Source of the DNA: Conus ventricosus
Taxonomy: Eukaryota > Mollusca > Gastropoda > Neogastropoda > Conidae
Reading direction: 5' to 3'
Length of the DNA stretch: 64,000 nucleotides
Assembly: GCA_018398815.1 (NCBI GenBank)
Contig: CM031622.1
Location: forward strand, 22,136,640 to 22,200,639
The notes under the pieces: model-generated
The model's database searches: none
Told to the model about the DNA's origin: nothing
The model's input: the letters and a program-made list of their open reading frames with translations, nothing else
Made by a program: the position numbers and the translations under genes
Shown here: piece by piece, positions 48,525 through 60,431 of the stretch
How the letters are laid out: the number at the start of each line of letters is the position of its first letter
Numbering within the stretch: position 1 is the first letter of the stretch

Positions 48525-50846
48525 CTAACAGGCAAAGAAAGAAAAGATGGGAAACCAAAATTCAAACAACGTGAGGGGGAAACGGTGGGTGAGAGTGAAA
48601 AGGGGGTTTTGGTTTGGCTGCACATTGAAGGGTATGTTTATGAACTGCAGGCTAACATCACAGTTTCGTGTGTTTCTGGGGTAAAACCCGTAGCGTGGCA
48701 AATCGCAAAGGGTGTATGCTTTTTTTTTCGTCGGCAGCGGACACATGTCGGTCATCCTCCCCCTTTTTTTCTTGTCCTTCCTTATCCCCCCGCAACTCTC
48801 CTCCATCCAACTCTGCCTTTTTTCTCTTGCACTGCTGAACAATTTTTTTCCGTCCTTCGCCCCTTTTGCTACGGTTGCTTTCCCCCTGCATGGCAGAAAA
48901 GTTGGCTTTTCTTCTTTTTGTTGTCTGTCTTGTCTTGCTGGTTGTGGCTTCACTGGTCTTTTGAAACCCCCCTTCCTGAAGAGTTGCTGAGGGGGCAGGG
49001 GTGCACCAGTCGCCAACTCTTGGAAAAGAAAAAGGGTTGCGTCAAAAGTTGACCCTTTTTAATGACGTCTGTCGCTGTGGCAGTTGGGGGAAGCAAGCCT
49101 TCCTCGATGTGAGAGAGAGTGAGACTGATGAGTTGCTTCCTGTAGTTCACCTTCAAGTTTCTTATGACCCCTGGTCCATGGGCTGGATCATGGAAGTGGT
49201 GTTCGGAGGGAGAAATTCAAGGTGGATGTTGGTCAGCGTGTCAAGAGCAGGGTGGGCGGAACAATTGTCCACTAAGAGCAGAATTCTGCGCCCAGCCCCT
49301 CTCAGCTCTCGGTCCCATTGTGAGATCCATTCCGTGAAGATGACGCGAGTCATCCACGCTTTTGTGTTCGACGTGTAAGTCACAGGAAGTTTTCCAACGT
49401 CAACCCCTTGAAACATCTGGGGTTCTTGCTCTTTCCTATCACTAAGAGCTTCTTTTCTGTGCCTGACATGTTTGCACAAACCAGAACAGTGATTCTGTCC
49501 AGTGCCTTCTTTGACCAGACAGCTGCTCTGTTGCAAAGCAGAGACTGGAATCTGGTGGTCGCTCTATAAAAAAGACGGTCTCATCTGCATTAAAAATGTC
49601 AGTCTCTGGAAATTCTTCCAAGAGTTGGGGGGAAGCTTGTGCATCAACAGTTTTCTGCGCTGCTTCATCAGAAGAGCTTTTTTCTCCGTGAGCCGCTTAA
49701 ACTTTATGCCCATCGGTTCTTCCATCTAGCCAACCAGCCAGTGCTTGGGGTAAAGTCTGAGCCCAGCGCTCTGCAAAATCTTTAGATTTCTCCATTAGCA
49801 TAGGGCCTGTGACAGTCTGTTTTTTGTTTCTAACTGCCGAAAACCACGAGCCAAGGGCCGACTCAACATCCTCGTTTTTGCCGGTTCGTTTTCGTTTTCG
49901 CGACTTGTCTGGGATGGCGGCAGCGGTGTCACGAATTTCTGCTTCATTTGCTACGATCCTCTCGAGTGTTCTCATCGAAATCCCCAGAGCTTAATCTAGG
50001 ATTTTTGAAAAAGGGGGGCAGTCCCCCCTCATATCAAAAAAAGGGGGGCACTCCCCCCCTCCCTACAACCCCACGTTACATACCTCCTCCACCATTTGTA
50101 CACAGACTTCAAACACCTTGATCAAATCATCTAGATTAAACAACCACCTTGGGGCGACGTAAATACGTCTTGTTTCTTGTGTTTCAAACACAATTCACAT
50201 CGCATCACACGGTCTTCAGCTTAGGTATCCAGGGCCACTTCTTCAGCAAAATCGTCTTGAAACCAGTGTTCCCTTGCACTGGCACTAATTTCGGGCTGCT
50301 TCTCAGAGCTTTTGGATGTAGTCGCGGTTTCTTCATGATCTTCTCCACCCTCGCATGGCAGAGAATTTTTTTTTTTTCACTTTTCCTCCACGAAAGTCGA
50401 AGTCGAATAGGGTGGGTGCACGCTTTATTTTGGAAAATATCCAATATGGCGCCTTAAACTCTCGCAACTTCTCGTCGGTGATCGAGGAGGAGATGAACGC
50501 GCCAATTGGTTGATTTACACTAACAGCCAATGAAATATCATGAAATCTTTCACTCCTGCTCAGTCCTAGTTTCAGTTTTTCAAGCAGACGACAAACGAGC
50601 GCCCGCAACGATCAGTCAACAGGGCGGGCAGTTCTGCAAATGTGCGGGAGTCTGCCCGCGTTAAGACTCGATAATTGCGGGAAGGAACAGATTTTCGGGG
50701 GATTGTACCAATCCCGCGCTCTAGATTAAGCTCTGAATCCCCATCTCTGCAACAAGTTTTTGTCTCGGTTCTCCGGCCTTTATTCTGTCAAGCATTTTCA
50801 ACTTGTCAGCTACAGAGAGGTTGATCCTTTTCTTTGGTGTGGCCAT
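48525..50846 (-). pseudogene. Tigger transposase (interrupted)
   Basis: DDE transposase with CENP-B-like DNA-binding domains. It starts at ATG 50846 (MATPKKRINLSVADKLKMLD, a psq-type helix-turn-helix) and is interrupted after EMGI by the nested element. It resumes at 49978 with SMRTLERIVANEAEI and the second DNA-binding region (KNEDVESALGSWFSAVRNKK, 49697-49975). The catalytic core (49162-49536) has WMTRVIFTEWISQWDREL, the second Asp in RRILLLVDNCSAHP and the third in NTTSMIQPMDQG. A C-terminal segment follows at 48950-49156 (NYRKQLISLTLSHIEEG). Frames shift several times downstream. Confidence 0.9.
49987..50735. mobile_element. Nested inverted-repeat element in Tigger
   Basis: A non-autonomous element bounded by GAGCTTAATCTAG (49987-49999) and CTAGATTAAGCTC (50721-50733). 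AATCCCCA is present on both sides (49979-49986 and 50736-50743), a 6-8 bp target duplication depending on where the ends are set. Removing it joins the Tigger frame as EMGI-SMRT. Near the left end are G-rich/C-rich palindromes (GGGGGGCAGTCCCCCC). Internal short frames are not recognised. Confidence 0.88.
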
Positions 50847-51178
50847 GTTGGCAGCGTTTGAGCAAGGAATGACTGTCTCACACTTGTGAGAGTGAAGGAG
50901 TCTAGCCTGTGAACACTTGTCTCACCCTCCCGCGGCGTTGCTGCACTCACTGTGGCGGGCTGATTAGTTGTCAAAGTTGCCACTTGATCTCAGCTGACCC
51001 GCACATAAGCGTGCTTGCCGCCATCAGACCCGACATATAGCGTCCCGAGTTTTTAGTCATACAAAGAAGGGACGGATTCCGTCCAAGGGGGTCTCCCGAC
51101 ATATAAGCGGACGCCGACATATATGCATGCCGACATATAGATGGACTCCACTGTAGTGTGGAAAACCTAGACTGTAAG

Positions 51179-51567
51179 CAGACCTGCCTACCTCATGTTA
51201 TGTCATCAGTAATAACACAGAGATTTTCAGTAATTTTGCATTTTCCTTCAGTAATTCCACTGAGCGTAATACACGGCGTTTTTGAACAAATAATGTGTAC
51301 AAAACTCCAACTACATTTTTAACATTTTAACAAAAAATATAAACAGTAAAAAAGGAACAAAAACAACAAAGCAGAATTAAAATACCTTGGGATGATGGCT
51401 GATGACAGACTCAGGACAGGAGTTTCAGGTCATTCAAAGGTGATAACTTGACAGTTTGTAACTTACACAGCAGGTCACCACAGATGACACCACTGATGAA
51501 GAACCTTAGGCTAATGTACAACCCCCCTCCCTCCCCCCCCCCCCCCCCCCCAAAAAAAAACTACAAA

Positions 51568-51615
<48 letters not shown>

Positions 51616-52436
51616 TGTTGCACTAAGCCTTGTATTGTGCCTGAGAGATTGCTGAGTCTGGAAACATCCTTTTCATTTTCGCCACTATCTTGTCAGCACA
51701 GCTCAGGGACAAGTTGTTTCCGCAGATCAGCTCACACAACAGTCTTTCTGCGTTGGTGATCTTCCGTGTGTGGGTCTGACGGCTGCTCTCGCTGGATTTC
51801 GTAAACAACGATGTGATCTTCTGACTGGAGGCACTGGCAGCTGTCTCTTTGTGCATTTTCCCCGAGATATGGCGCTTGCAGTCATTTGCTCCCCCATGTC
51901 CGATGGAGAAGTCTGAATTGCACACCGAGCAGTATACAAATCCAGGTCCATGTTTTTTTGGATTGCAAAAGACAAGGCCAAGTCGCGTGTATTTACTTCG
52001 GAACACTTGCTTCTTCGCCTTCTTCCGTTGTGGCACAGTGGTTTTCGAACCCTCGTCGTCGGTTTCATGCAAACGTTTAGAAGATTTCTCCGCCATTTTC
52101 ACAATCTCCGGCAAAAAATCGGTTGTGAAACTTTGTCTTACAATGGCTGAACAAAAGGCTTCGAATGGCGCGCACAGATGTGATGGCGCGTCGTGTTGGC
52201 CCACAGCATCACATTGACCAATCGCAAGTTCCGAACCATCTGTGGTTTCGGCTTGAGTCAAGGGAAGTTACTCTGTGGTCTCGGAAAGGTCTAGCAGTCG
52301 ACAAATTTTTCGAGTCTGGAATTTGCGTAGTTTTTCAATTTTCTTTTCCGTAATTTCGCACGGAAAATCGTTACCTCCGTAATGGGGGGTTAATTTCCGT
52401 AAGATTACGGACGATTACGGAAAGGTAGGCAGGTCT
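51179..52436 (-). mobile_element. hAT-like element with BED-type ORF
   Basis: Terminal inverted repeats CAGACCTGCCTACC (51179-51192) and GGTAGGCAGGTCTG (52423-52436). TGTAAG flanks both sides within the surrounding minisatellite (6 bp visible; hAT normally 8). It encodes only an N-terminal transposase segment and contains a poly-C/poly-A run and (TG)n near 51535-51614, so it is non-autonomous. Confidence 0.85.
51623..52096 (-). CDS. Truncated hAT-type transposase N-terminus
   Basis: Minus-strand frame starting at ATG 52096 (MAEKSSKRLHETDDEG). The frame is open further upstream, but this Met begins the family-like part. It encodes about 157 residues: a basic segment, then a BED-like zinc finger (YCSVCNSDFSIGHGGANDCKRH...H), a Ser-rich linker and the beginning of a helical region (ERLLCELICGNN, KMKRMFPDSAI). 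It stops just where related proteins continue into the catalytic RNase-H-like domain, so it can at most bind DNA. Confidence 0.75.
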   Translation of the reverse strand: MAEKSSKRLHETDDEGSKTTVPQRKKAKKQVFRSKYTRLGLVFCNPKKHGPGFVYCSVCNSDFSIGHGGANDCKRHISGKMHKETAASASSQKITSLFTKSSESSRQTHTRKITNAERLLCELICGNNLSLSCADKIVAKMKRMFPDSAISQAQYKA

Positions 52437-52910
52437 GTGTAAGCTTCCCTTAGTCAGACTATGAAAACGTTCACACTGTAAACTTTCTTTAGTTTCCCAA
52501 AAAACAATCCATGTAAACTTCCTTAGTTAAAACCAAAAACAACAATCCCTGTAAACCCTTATTTAAAACCTGAAACCCCCCCCAAAGCGTAAATTTCCCT
52601 TGTTATAATAAAGAAATTCACACGAAACTTCCTTAGTTATACCATAAAGCAATCACACTGAAACTTCCCTTGTTACCTGAAACACCACACTGTAAATTTC
52701 CCCTTAGTTACATCATGAAACTCACCTGTAAATTTCCCCTTGTTTACCTGAAACCCCTACACTGTAAACTTCCCTTAGTCATCCCCATAAAGAATCACAC
52801 TAAAAAATTCCTTTTTATACCATAAACAATCATTATCCCATGAAACAATCCATGAAACTTCCCTTAGCTACACATAAAACCCCCCCTGTAAATTTCCCTA
52901 TTATACCATA
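52437..52910. repeat. CAND1 intron minisatellite 1, second segment
   Basis: Continuation of the CTTCCCTTAGT...TGAAACAATCACACTGTAAA array after the hAT-like element. Many units have dropped bases, pointing to poor consensus quality. Confidence 0.88.
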
Positions 52911-55900
52911 AAAATGGGGGTTTGTTTTATTCCCTGTTTGGCTGTATACTTACCTGTAAAGACAATGCTTCCGGCTTTTAGTTGCCTGCCAGGCCGGTTT
53001 TTGGGGGGCTAATCGTGATAAGCAGCAGTGGTCCCCAACCCATTTCCGCCGTGGGAAAAACCCAGTGTAAGTCTCCATAGTCATTCATCGAGGCCGGCAA
53101 GGTAACCCCAGAACCTTGGCGTAGGGGGGAAGGTTTGGGGGGGGCTTGAGTCTGACAGGTAAGTATACTACCCCAAACGGGGAGTAAAATAAAAACCCCC
53201 CATTTTGGCGTCAATAAGTACCAGCAGACAATAGCAGAATTCATATAAAAGGAGGGGGCGAGTGACCTAGGGGTTCCTGGGTTACCCTTATGGATGCATT
53301 AGCCGCCACAAAGGTTTTCCCCATTGAACCACACCCGGGTCTGCGGATGTCCCCAAATAAAATTTTATAAGGGTTTTCCCCCAAACCCCAAAAAGGCTCC
53401 CTCCAGGAGGGGGCGCGGGGAAAGGTGCGGAAAATGCTGCCGAAGGGGCCCCAGCGCTCTGACCTCATGGGGGGGGGGGGAAGAGGGGGGGAGATCCTCG
53501 GATGCTGGGAAGGCAGTTCTGCCCGTCGGGAGAGCCCCCTAGGACGGCCCAGCTGAGTGTCTTGTGTTCTGGGGTTGGGGAAAATAAAGAGTTTTGTAAC
53601 GCCCCTGGGGCGAGGTTCCTTAGGTGTTAGACTCGAAAGGGAAAAGGGGGCATGTCAAAGAGGTGTTCGCCCCCTTTTTACCCGCCGGGGCGGTATGAGG
53701 TAAGGGGGGGGGACCCCGGGGTTTCCGGTTTTGGTAGGAATCGGGAAGGAATTAAAGAGAGAGGGAAAGCGTCTCTGGGAAAGGGCAAGTCTCGGGGGGC
53801 CCCCGAAGGGCATGGATTCGCCTCGCCGTTGCGGAAGGAGGGCGGGGAGGAGGTGTTTCATGACAAAAGGTCGAAAGGAAGGAGGAAAAAAGGCTAAAAG
53901 GGGGGGTTTTATTGAGGACGTCAAGAACGTGAAGAGGCCCCAAAAGGGGGAAAAACCGTCTGGGGGTTGGGCCCTCAGAAAGACCCCTCTGGAGTCTCTC
54001 TGAGAAGGAAATCATTCTAAAAGGAAAGGCCCGGGCCCATTTGGGGATGGTCTGCAGGGCCGACCTGTACCCCCTGATGGAGTGCAAGGGTTAATTTGGG
54101 ACGGGAAATTTTCCCTTTTTTGGATTTTTGGTGGGGGAATGGGGGGACAAATTGGTTTTGCCCCAATGGCCCCCTTTCCTCCATCTGCAATCATAAAGGG
54201 GACTCCTTTCTAGCTTGCGAGAGGCAGGGCTAGGTCTCGGGTTCCTGGACCCCCCGGCGATGGAGAGGGTATTGGGGGACGGAACGGGACCTGCCCCGTT
54301 GAGAGGGGGATTTGGATTTTGCACCCGGGCCGAACAAAACCCCGGCGTGGAGGTGAAAACTGGGGTTGGGTGAGGGGGGCCCCGAACGGGGTTGCTGAGC
54401 TGTCCCCCCTGGGTTCAACTGGAGGGGGGGGTTCGTGAGTGGGGACTTGAGGCGGGAACCCAGGCTGAGGGGGCCCCCTGGGGCGGGAAAAGGGCCCGGG
54501 TCTCTCGGGTCTGCCTTCTGATACCTTGGGAGGATGGGGAAGGGGAAAGGGAAGGGAAAAGCTATGAGCCGGCCAAAGGAAGGGACGGGCGTCGAGGGGA
54601 AAACCCCTGGGGTGGGGGAGGGGCCATACACGGCAGAGAGTTAAAAACCGTTGGCAAAAGAGGTCGATCTTGGTGTAAACAATTTCCACACGGTTAAAAG
54701 GGTTTGCCGGCTGGGGGCCCATTCCGTGTGGGGACAGACTTGGATGGGCTGAGGGTCTCCCCGGGATGTGTGAGCCCCTGCTTGTGTCTCGCGCGAAGGG
54801 TCCCCCCTGGGGACACCACGGAGGAGGGCCTCTGAGGGAGGGAGGGGCCCGATGGATGTGCCCCCCCCCCTTGTTGATGTAAAAAGCTCCCGAAGTTTTT
54901 TCCGAAAAAAGGAAACAAATCGGGGGGGCGATTGGGATGGAATGGGGGGGAGCTGCCGCCTCCTTTCCCAAAATTGTTGATGTGAAGCGGCAGCAAGAGG
55001 TCCCAAACCCCGGGCGTGCTGTTTCCCCAGATGGGCCCCCCCACCCCCGGTTGGGGGCGCGTAAAAAGTTCGGGCCTGGGAGGGGAGGGAGAGGGGGAAA
55101 ACCCCGGGGGCCAGGGTGGAGGGGCGAGCCACTCCTCCGTGGCCCAAAAAAAACCCAAGGCCCTGGGGGGGAGGGCTGGTTCAGCTGCTTGGGGCGGGGC
55201 CCCAAGAGGCGGAACCCCTCAAACTGCCCTTTTGGGAACTCTGCCCAGGGGAATGGAGGGCAGGGACCCCCATCATCCCAGGAGGGAGGAAAGGTCCTTG
55301 CCGAAGTGGGGGGGAGAGAGGCGAAGCGGTCGCCCCCCGTCCCGGTCCGGGTATCGGAAAAGGGTCCCCGGGGGGCCGATGACCCCGGACGCGGAAAATG
55401 GGAGGGGTTTCCCCTTTACGCGGTCAAAGTCGAACAGGCAAACCTTCGGAACGTAAGATTTAGGGGGGGAAAGGCCCTTTTTCGGGGAGCCTTGCCCTTG
55501 GGGTTTGGGTTGGGAAGGAAGAAATGAAAAACAGTCGGCAATGACTGCCGTTTGTTCCCCCGCGGGGACTGCGTTGGATTTCGATCGCGACGTCGTGTAC
55601 CCCGCCGGTGGGGTAGGGGGGAATCGGATTGTGGTCGCGGTCCCTGCACGGAAACCCCTCCTCTACCCCGACCGTACGTCATCGTGTGCGTGGCGGGTTT
55701 TTCCCCCTGGAATCACCACGCCCTCCGGGGTAGAGAGGACTGCCCAAAGAGTGGGGCCTCGAGCCCTTAGTGTCCTTCACCAGTTGGGCATGGTGGGGGG
55801 GAACAAACACGGAAGCACGTCGCAAAAGGGGGGGCAAAGGGTGGATTGAGGGGTATAAAAGGGCCAACCAACTCGTGAGAGCACTGAAATTGTTTAAAGC

Positions 55901-56524
55901 AACAAAAGTCAGTGAGAATCGAGAAAGGGCGATCGTAAGTGACGCGGTTTTGGCCGGGTCGAAACAAAAGGCGGAAAACCGGGGGAAGAATGGAATCCCG
56001 GGGGACTCGTGAAAATTAGGCGAATCGGGAGTCCAAATGGAAGGAGAGGGACCGAGATTCTTGAAAAGGGCCCTAAAAAGCCAAAACTGGGGAGAAAGGG
56101 CGAAAAACCGGGGTGGAAATTTCCAATTTTGAAGATCGAAAAAGCCCGAATGCAAAATCCGGTGCCGAGACAAAGGCACAAAGGCGGGAAAGGCTTGGGG
56201 AAACAAATGAATAAAGCACAACCAAACCCAAAAAAACCCCCCCGGTTCAAGAATGAAAGGGGGAGGGCGCAACCCCAAAAAAATAAGCAAAAAAGCAAAC
56301 ACAAGGTTCTAAACACAACGGCAAAAAGAAGGGAGACAGGCCAAGATTTTTTGCTTGGGGCGGAGGCCGAGAGAGAAAATGGGAGACTTCACTGGGTTCT
56401 CCCTACGGCGGAAGTGGGGGTTGGGACCCCGTGACTGTCTTATACTGCATTAGCCCCACAAAAAATTCGGTGGAAAAGCAGACTAATGCCGTGAATGCTA
56501 TTGTCTGACATGGTACGTAAGCGC
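52911..56524. other. GC-rich low-quality block with inverted repeats, inserted in minisatellite
   Basis: A 3.6 kb G/C-rich block of very different composition from its AT-rich neighbours. It has several inverted-repeat pairs: 52911-52963 with 53152-53208, 53028-53082 with 56388-56437, and 53205-53235 with 56490-56522. The minisatellite resumes directly after it, so it is an insertion. A polyadenylation-like AATAAAGAGTTTTGTAA at 53583 could belong to an LTR or gene end. All long frames here are Gly/Pro/Arg-rich composition effects with inconsistent homopolymers. I cannot assign a family. Confidence 0.55.
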
Positions 56525-57235
56525 CAAACACTCCATGAAAAATTCCCTTAGTTTTACCCTGAAAAAATTTACACTGTAAACTTCCCTTTTTTCACATGAA
56601 AACCCACTGGAAATTTCCCTTTTTATACCATGAAAAAAATCCACTGTAAAATTCCCTTAGTCATACCTAAAAAAATACACGTAAACTTTCTTAAATTTAC
56701 CCGAAACAATCACCTGTAAATTCCCCCACTTATACTAAAACATGCACACTGTAAAATTCTTAAGTTTTACCCTGAAACACTCACACGTAAAATCCCTTGT
56801 TTACCTGAAACGCTCACACTGTAAACTTCCCCCAGCCTACCATGGAAATCCATACTGTAAACTTCCCTTAGCAACTATGGAACACTCCACTGTAAATTCC
56901 TTTAGTCATACCATGAAACATCCCCCTCTAAAAATTCCCCCTTTTTTATACCTTAAACATCCCTATGTAAAAATTCCCTAGTAAACAGGACTGGACACCC
57001 CAAAAGTAAAATTTCCCCTTGTCATACCCCCAAAAACCCACAAGCAATTTCCCCCAGCCTTCCCTGGAAACCCCCCACTGTAAACTTTCCTTAGTTTATA
57101 CCATGAAAAACCCCTACTGTAAAATTCCTCAGTCATACCAGGAACTCCTACGTAAAATTCCCCAGTCATATATAGAAAACCCTTTCTGTAAACTTCCCTT
57201 TTGTCGTACCATGAAAAACCTACACTGCAAGCTTT
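56525..57235. repeat. CAND1 intron minisatellite 1, third segment
   Basis: The same unit as at 47925-48253, again with missing bases in many copies (AATTCCCTTAGTTTTACCCTGAAA). Confidence 0.88.
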
Positions 57236-57399
57236 TGCCATAACCCGGGCCCCCCGAGACCCATACGGCAAAAATAACCTTGCTCATAAAAAAAAACATG
57301 AACAGGAACTTACCCTTTAAGTGCAACGTACCTCACAAACCCTTTGGGTAAATTTCCTTTGGGCAGCTCATATTTGCTTTTCTTGGGACGTAATTGTTC

Positions 57400-58571
57400 C
57401 CCTTTACCCTTCCTGTAAGCTGCTATCCCGACAACTTCTCTTAACTACACTTGGAGAACAGCTGTAACTCAGTCCTATCTTGGGGAAAGTCGATTCCTCA
57501 ACCCTTTTTTCTGTGCCATCTTGGTGAAAATATATCCCAGATCTTCTCTGTGTTTTCTTGGTGAAATCTTACCCCAGAGCCCCCTGCTTACTTGGTGAAT
57601 TATATAACCTCAGACCCCTCTATGCTTATCTTGGGAAATATCTATACCTCGCCCCTCTATGCTTATCTTGGTCAATTTCTATACCCCGACCCTATGCTTT
57701 TTTGGTCAATTTATACCTCAGACTTTTCTCTATGCTTTTCCTGAGAAAACTATACCTCAGACCTTCCCTCTGTTTATTTTGATGGATATCCCCCCTTCCC
57801 CCTATGCCCTTATCTTGATGAAAAACTATAACTCAACCCTTCCCCTTTATGCTTTTCTTGATGAAGTCTATATCGCCTTCTCTCTATGCTTTTTTGGGGA
57901 AAAATCTAGACCTCAGACCTTTTCCTTGCTTATCTTGGGGGATCTTGACCCATGCTTCACTGGGGAAATTTACGCCTCAGCCTTTTCCCCTGTGCTTATC
58001 TTGGGGGAAAAATCTATTCTGGCCTTGCTTACCTTGGTTTAATATTTTGCCCAGGTCAGCCCTTTTCTTGTCCTTTCTTGTGAAAATCTTTATTCGACCC
58101 ATGTTTCATTGGGAATATCTATGGCTCGACCCTTTTTTGAATACCTGTTTTGGACCCTTCCCCTAGGCTTTACTTGGGCAATATTTTTGACCTTGTTACG
58201 TTGGAATATCTACCCCAACTTTCCTTTAATTCCCCTTTATGAAAACATACTTTATTTTTGACATTAAAGTTACCTTGGTGAATATCTTACTTCAACATTC
58301 TCTTTTGCTTTCCCTTGGTGAAATCTATCATCAGACCTCTTTATGTTTTATCTTGGGAAAATTTATACATCGACCTTCTTCTTCCTTTGTGAAAATCTAA
58401 ATCAGACCTCCTTTTTGCTTACTTGGTGAAAATTTATACCCTAGCCTTCCCCCTTCGTTACCTTGGAGAAAACTTTCCTAGACCTTGCTTCTTGGTGATA
58501 CGAAACTTCGACACTTCCTTTAAACTTCCCCTTTGGGAATTCTATACTTTAGCATTCCCCTTTTAAACTTC
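57400..58571. repeat. CAND1 intron minisatellite 2
   Basis: Roughly 40-bp units with the core GCTTATCTTGGTGAAAATCT and ATACCTCAGACCCTTCTCTAT. The units are visibly related to minisatellite 3 but have ATCTT where that one has ACCTT or ACCTA. Confidence 0.9.
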
Positions 58572-59309
58572 CCTGGTAAAAGGGATGGGACTGGGGTACA
58601 ATCATTTTTCCCTGAAATTTTTTTGGGGTCCAGGGGCAATGCTCCCTGGCGGGGTCAAGGGACAAAGCCCATTGTGGGGTTCAGGGAGCAACGCCCCTTG
58701 AAGCTGAAGGTTTTTCAACAATTCTAGCCTGTAAAAAAAACAAACTCTCCTTGAACTAATTTCAGGTCTTCATACTAAGCAATTTCTCCTAGAATCACTT
58801 TATCAGTCATTCCCTCAACCCAAAGGAGATTTTAAACCCAAGTAATCACATCGCAAAAATGAGTACATGTCTACATTGCTTTAAGTGGCATACATGAACT
58901 CAGCTTTTCCAAGCATGACGAAAACGTTTCATTTTCGTGGCTCCTGTTCAGCCAATCCCATCACCATTTGTTTGCCACACCAGCATCAGTATCTTCTGTA
59001 AGAAAATTTTGCGGAACTAGGTCTGTTTGCTTTGGCAATTTTATTTTTTCCTTCATTTTCTTTGCTCTTGTTCAAATTTGATCACATCGACCCAGAGCGG
59101 AAAGCAGTGGCGAATGTCTCGAAAGCACATGCACGGAAGTAGTCCTAATAAATACTGCTTATGGCGGGACGAAGGCCTGAAGCGAACAACCTGAAACAAA
59201 CTAAAAGGGCCGGTCTCGTCGGGCGCGGCTCGCTTTTTTTGTTGTTGTTTTTTGTTTTTGTTTTTCGCGGATTTCCGCGAATTCGCCGACATGTACCATG
59301 CCTGGTAAA
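58572..59309. mobile_element. 720-bp non-autonomous element with 9-bp direct repeats
   Basis: CCTGGTAAA occurs at 58572-58580 and 59301-59309. Removal of the intervening 720 bp restores a continuous minisatellite 2 unit (CTTCCCTGGTAAATATCTAT). The inner 8 bp, CTGGTAAA, fit the nTnnnnAn pattern of hAT target sites. Ends are only weakly inverted (AGGGATGGGACTGGGGTAC against CATGGTACATGTCGG). The left part contains the GGGGTCCAGGGGCAATGCTC / GGGTTCAGGGAGCAACGCCC tandem motif. No coding capacity. Confidence 0.78.
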
Positions 59310-60275
59310 TATCTATATCTCAGACCTTCCCTCTAAGCTTACCTTTGCCACTAACTGATATTGTAAACCTATCCTGTAAACTTAGTGAATACCTGTAACT
59401 CGCACTCTAGCTGTCAGCTTACTTTAGTGAATACCTACACAACACACCCTAGCTGTTAGCTTACATTAGTGAATACCTATACAACACACCCTAGCTGTCA
59501 GCTTACATTAGTAAATACTTACACCTCTCACCACAGCCGTCATCTTACCTAAGTGAATACCTATACATCACACTCTAGCTGTCACCTTACCTAAGTAAAT
59601 ACCTATACATCACACCCTACCTGTCACCTTACCTAAGTGAATACCTATTACATCACACCCTACCTGTCACCTTACCAAAGTGAATGCCTATACATCACAC
59701 CCTACCTGTCACCTTACCTAAGTGAATGCCTATACATCACACTCTAGCTGTCACCTTACCTAAGTAAATACCTATACAATCACACCCTACCTGTCACCTT
59801 ACCAAAGTGAATGCCTATACATCACACCCTACCTGTCACCTTACCTAAGTGAATGCCTATACATCACACTCTAGCTGTCACCTTACCTAAGTGAATACCT
59901 ATACATCACACCCAAGCTGTCACCTTTCCTAAGTGAATGCCTATACATCACACTCTAGTTGTCACCTTTCCTAAGTGAATACCTATACATCACACTCTAG
60001 CTGTCACCTTTCCTAAGTGAATGCCTATACATCACACTCTAGTTGTCACCTTACCCAAGTGAATGCCTATACATCACACTCTAGTTGTCACCTTTCCTGA
60101 GTGAATGCCTATACATCACACTCTAGTTGTCACCTTACCTAAGTGAATGCGCTATACATCACACTCGAGTTGTCACCTTTCCAAAGTGAATACCTATACA
60201 TCACACTCTAGTTGTCACATTACCTAAGTGAATACCTATACCTCACACCCCAGCATAAACTTACCAAAGCGAATA

Positions 60276-60339
<64 letters not shown>

Positions 60340-60431
60340 ACCCTAGCTGTCACCTTACCCAAGTGAACACCTACACATTCACCCTATCAGCTTACCTTAG
60401 TGAGTATCAATATCAGACCCTGTCAGCTCAC
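59310..60431. repeat. CAND1 intron minisatellite 3 (42-bp, splice-donor derived)
   Basis: About 25 copies of a 42-bp unit (AATACCTATACATCACACTC, TAGCTGTCACCTTACCTAAG, TG). It runs without a break into the CAND1 exon at 60431. The last unit, CAGACCCTGTCAGCTCACCTTGGCAATGG, is the exon's own end with its splice donor. Read in the CAND1 sense, each unit carries TAG or AAG followed by GTAAG, a donor-like site. Some units have mutated it (CTTTCC). An (AT)n tract interrupts the array at about 60276-60336. Confidence 0.92.

Larger units (their letters stand above)
48255..51153 (-). mobile_element. Complete Tigger element (TA target site)
   Basis: Terminal inverted repeats, CAGTGGAGTCCGGATATATG on the left and (complemented) CAGTGGAGTCCATCTATATG on the right, flanked by TA at 48253-48254 and 51154-51155. 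The length is 2.9 kb. It encodes a Tigger transposase on the minus strand and is itself interrupted by a 0.75 kb element at 49987-50735. A 45-bp poly-G tract lies near its left end (48332-48372). Confidence 0.93.

Noticed and set aside
48525..49052. Host gene in 48.5-49.1 kb
   Set aside because: Lies between the Tigger TIRs and contains degraded transposase C-terminal sequence.
50149..50608. Protein-coding gene inside the nested element
   Set aside because: Overlapping short frames on both strands, no recognised domain, and the element looks non-autonomous.
53652..56302. Several overlapping 80-330 codon frames in the GC-rich block
   Set aside because: Frames exist on both strands at once, are Gly/Pro/Arg-rich, and change with homopolymer length. 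No domain recognised.
58581..58700. Palindromic GGGGTCCAGGGGC...GCCCC motifs as a regulatory element or terminator
   Set aside because: They are part of an inserted repeat element with direct-repeat borders.
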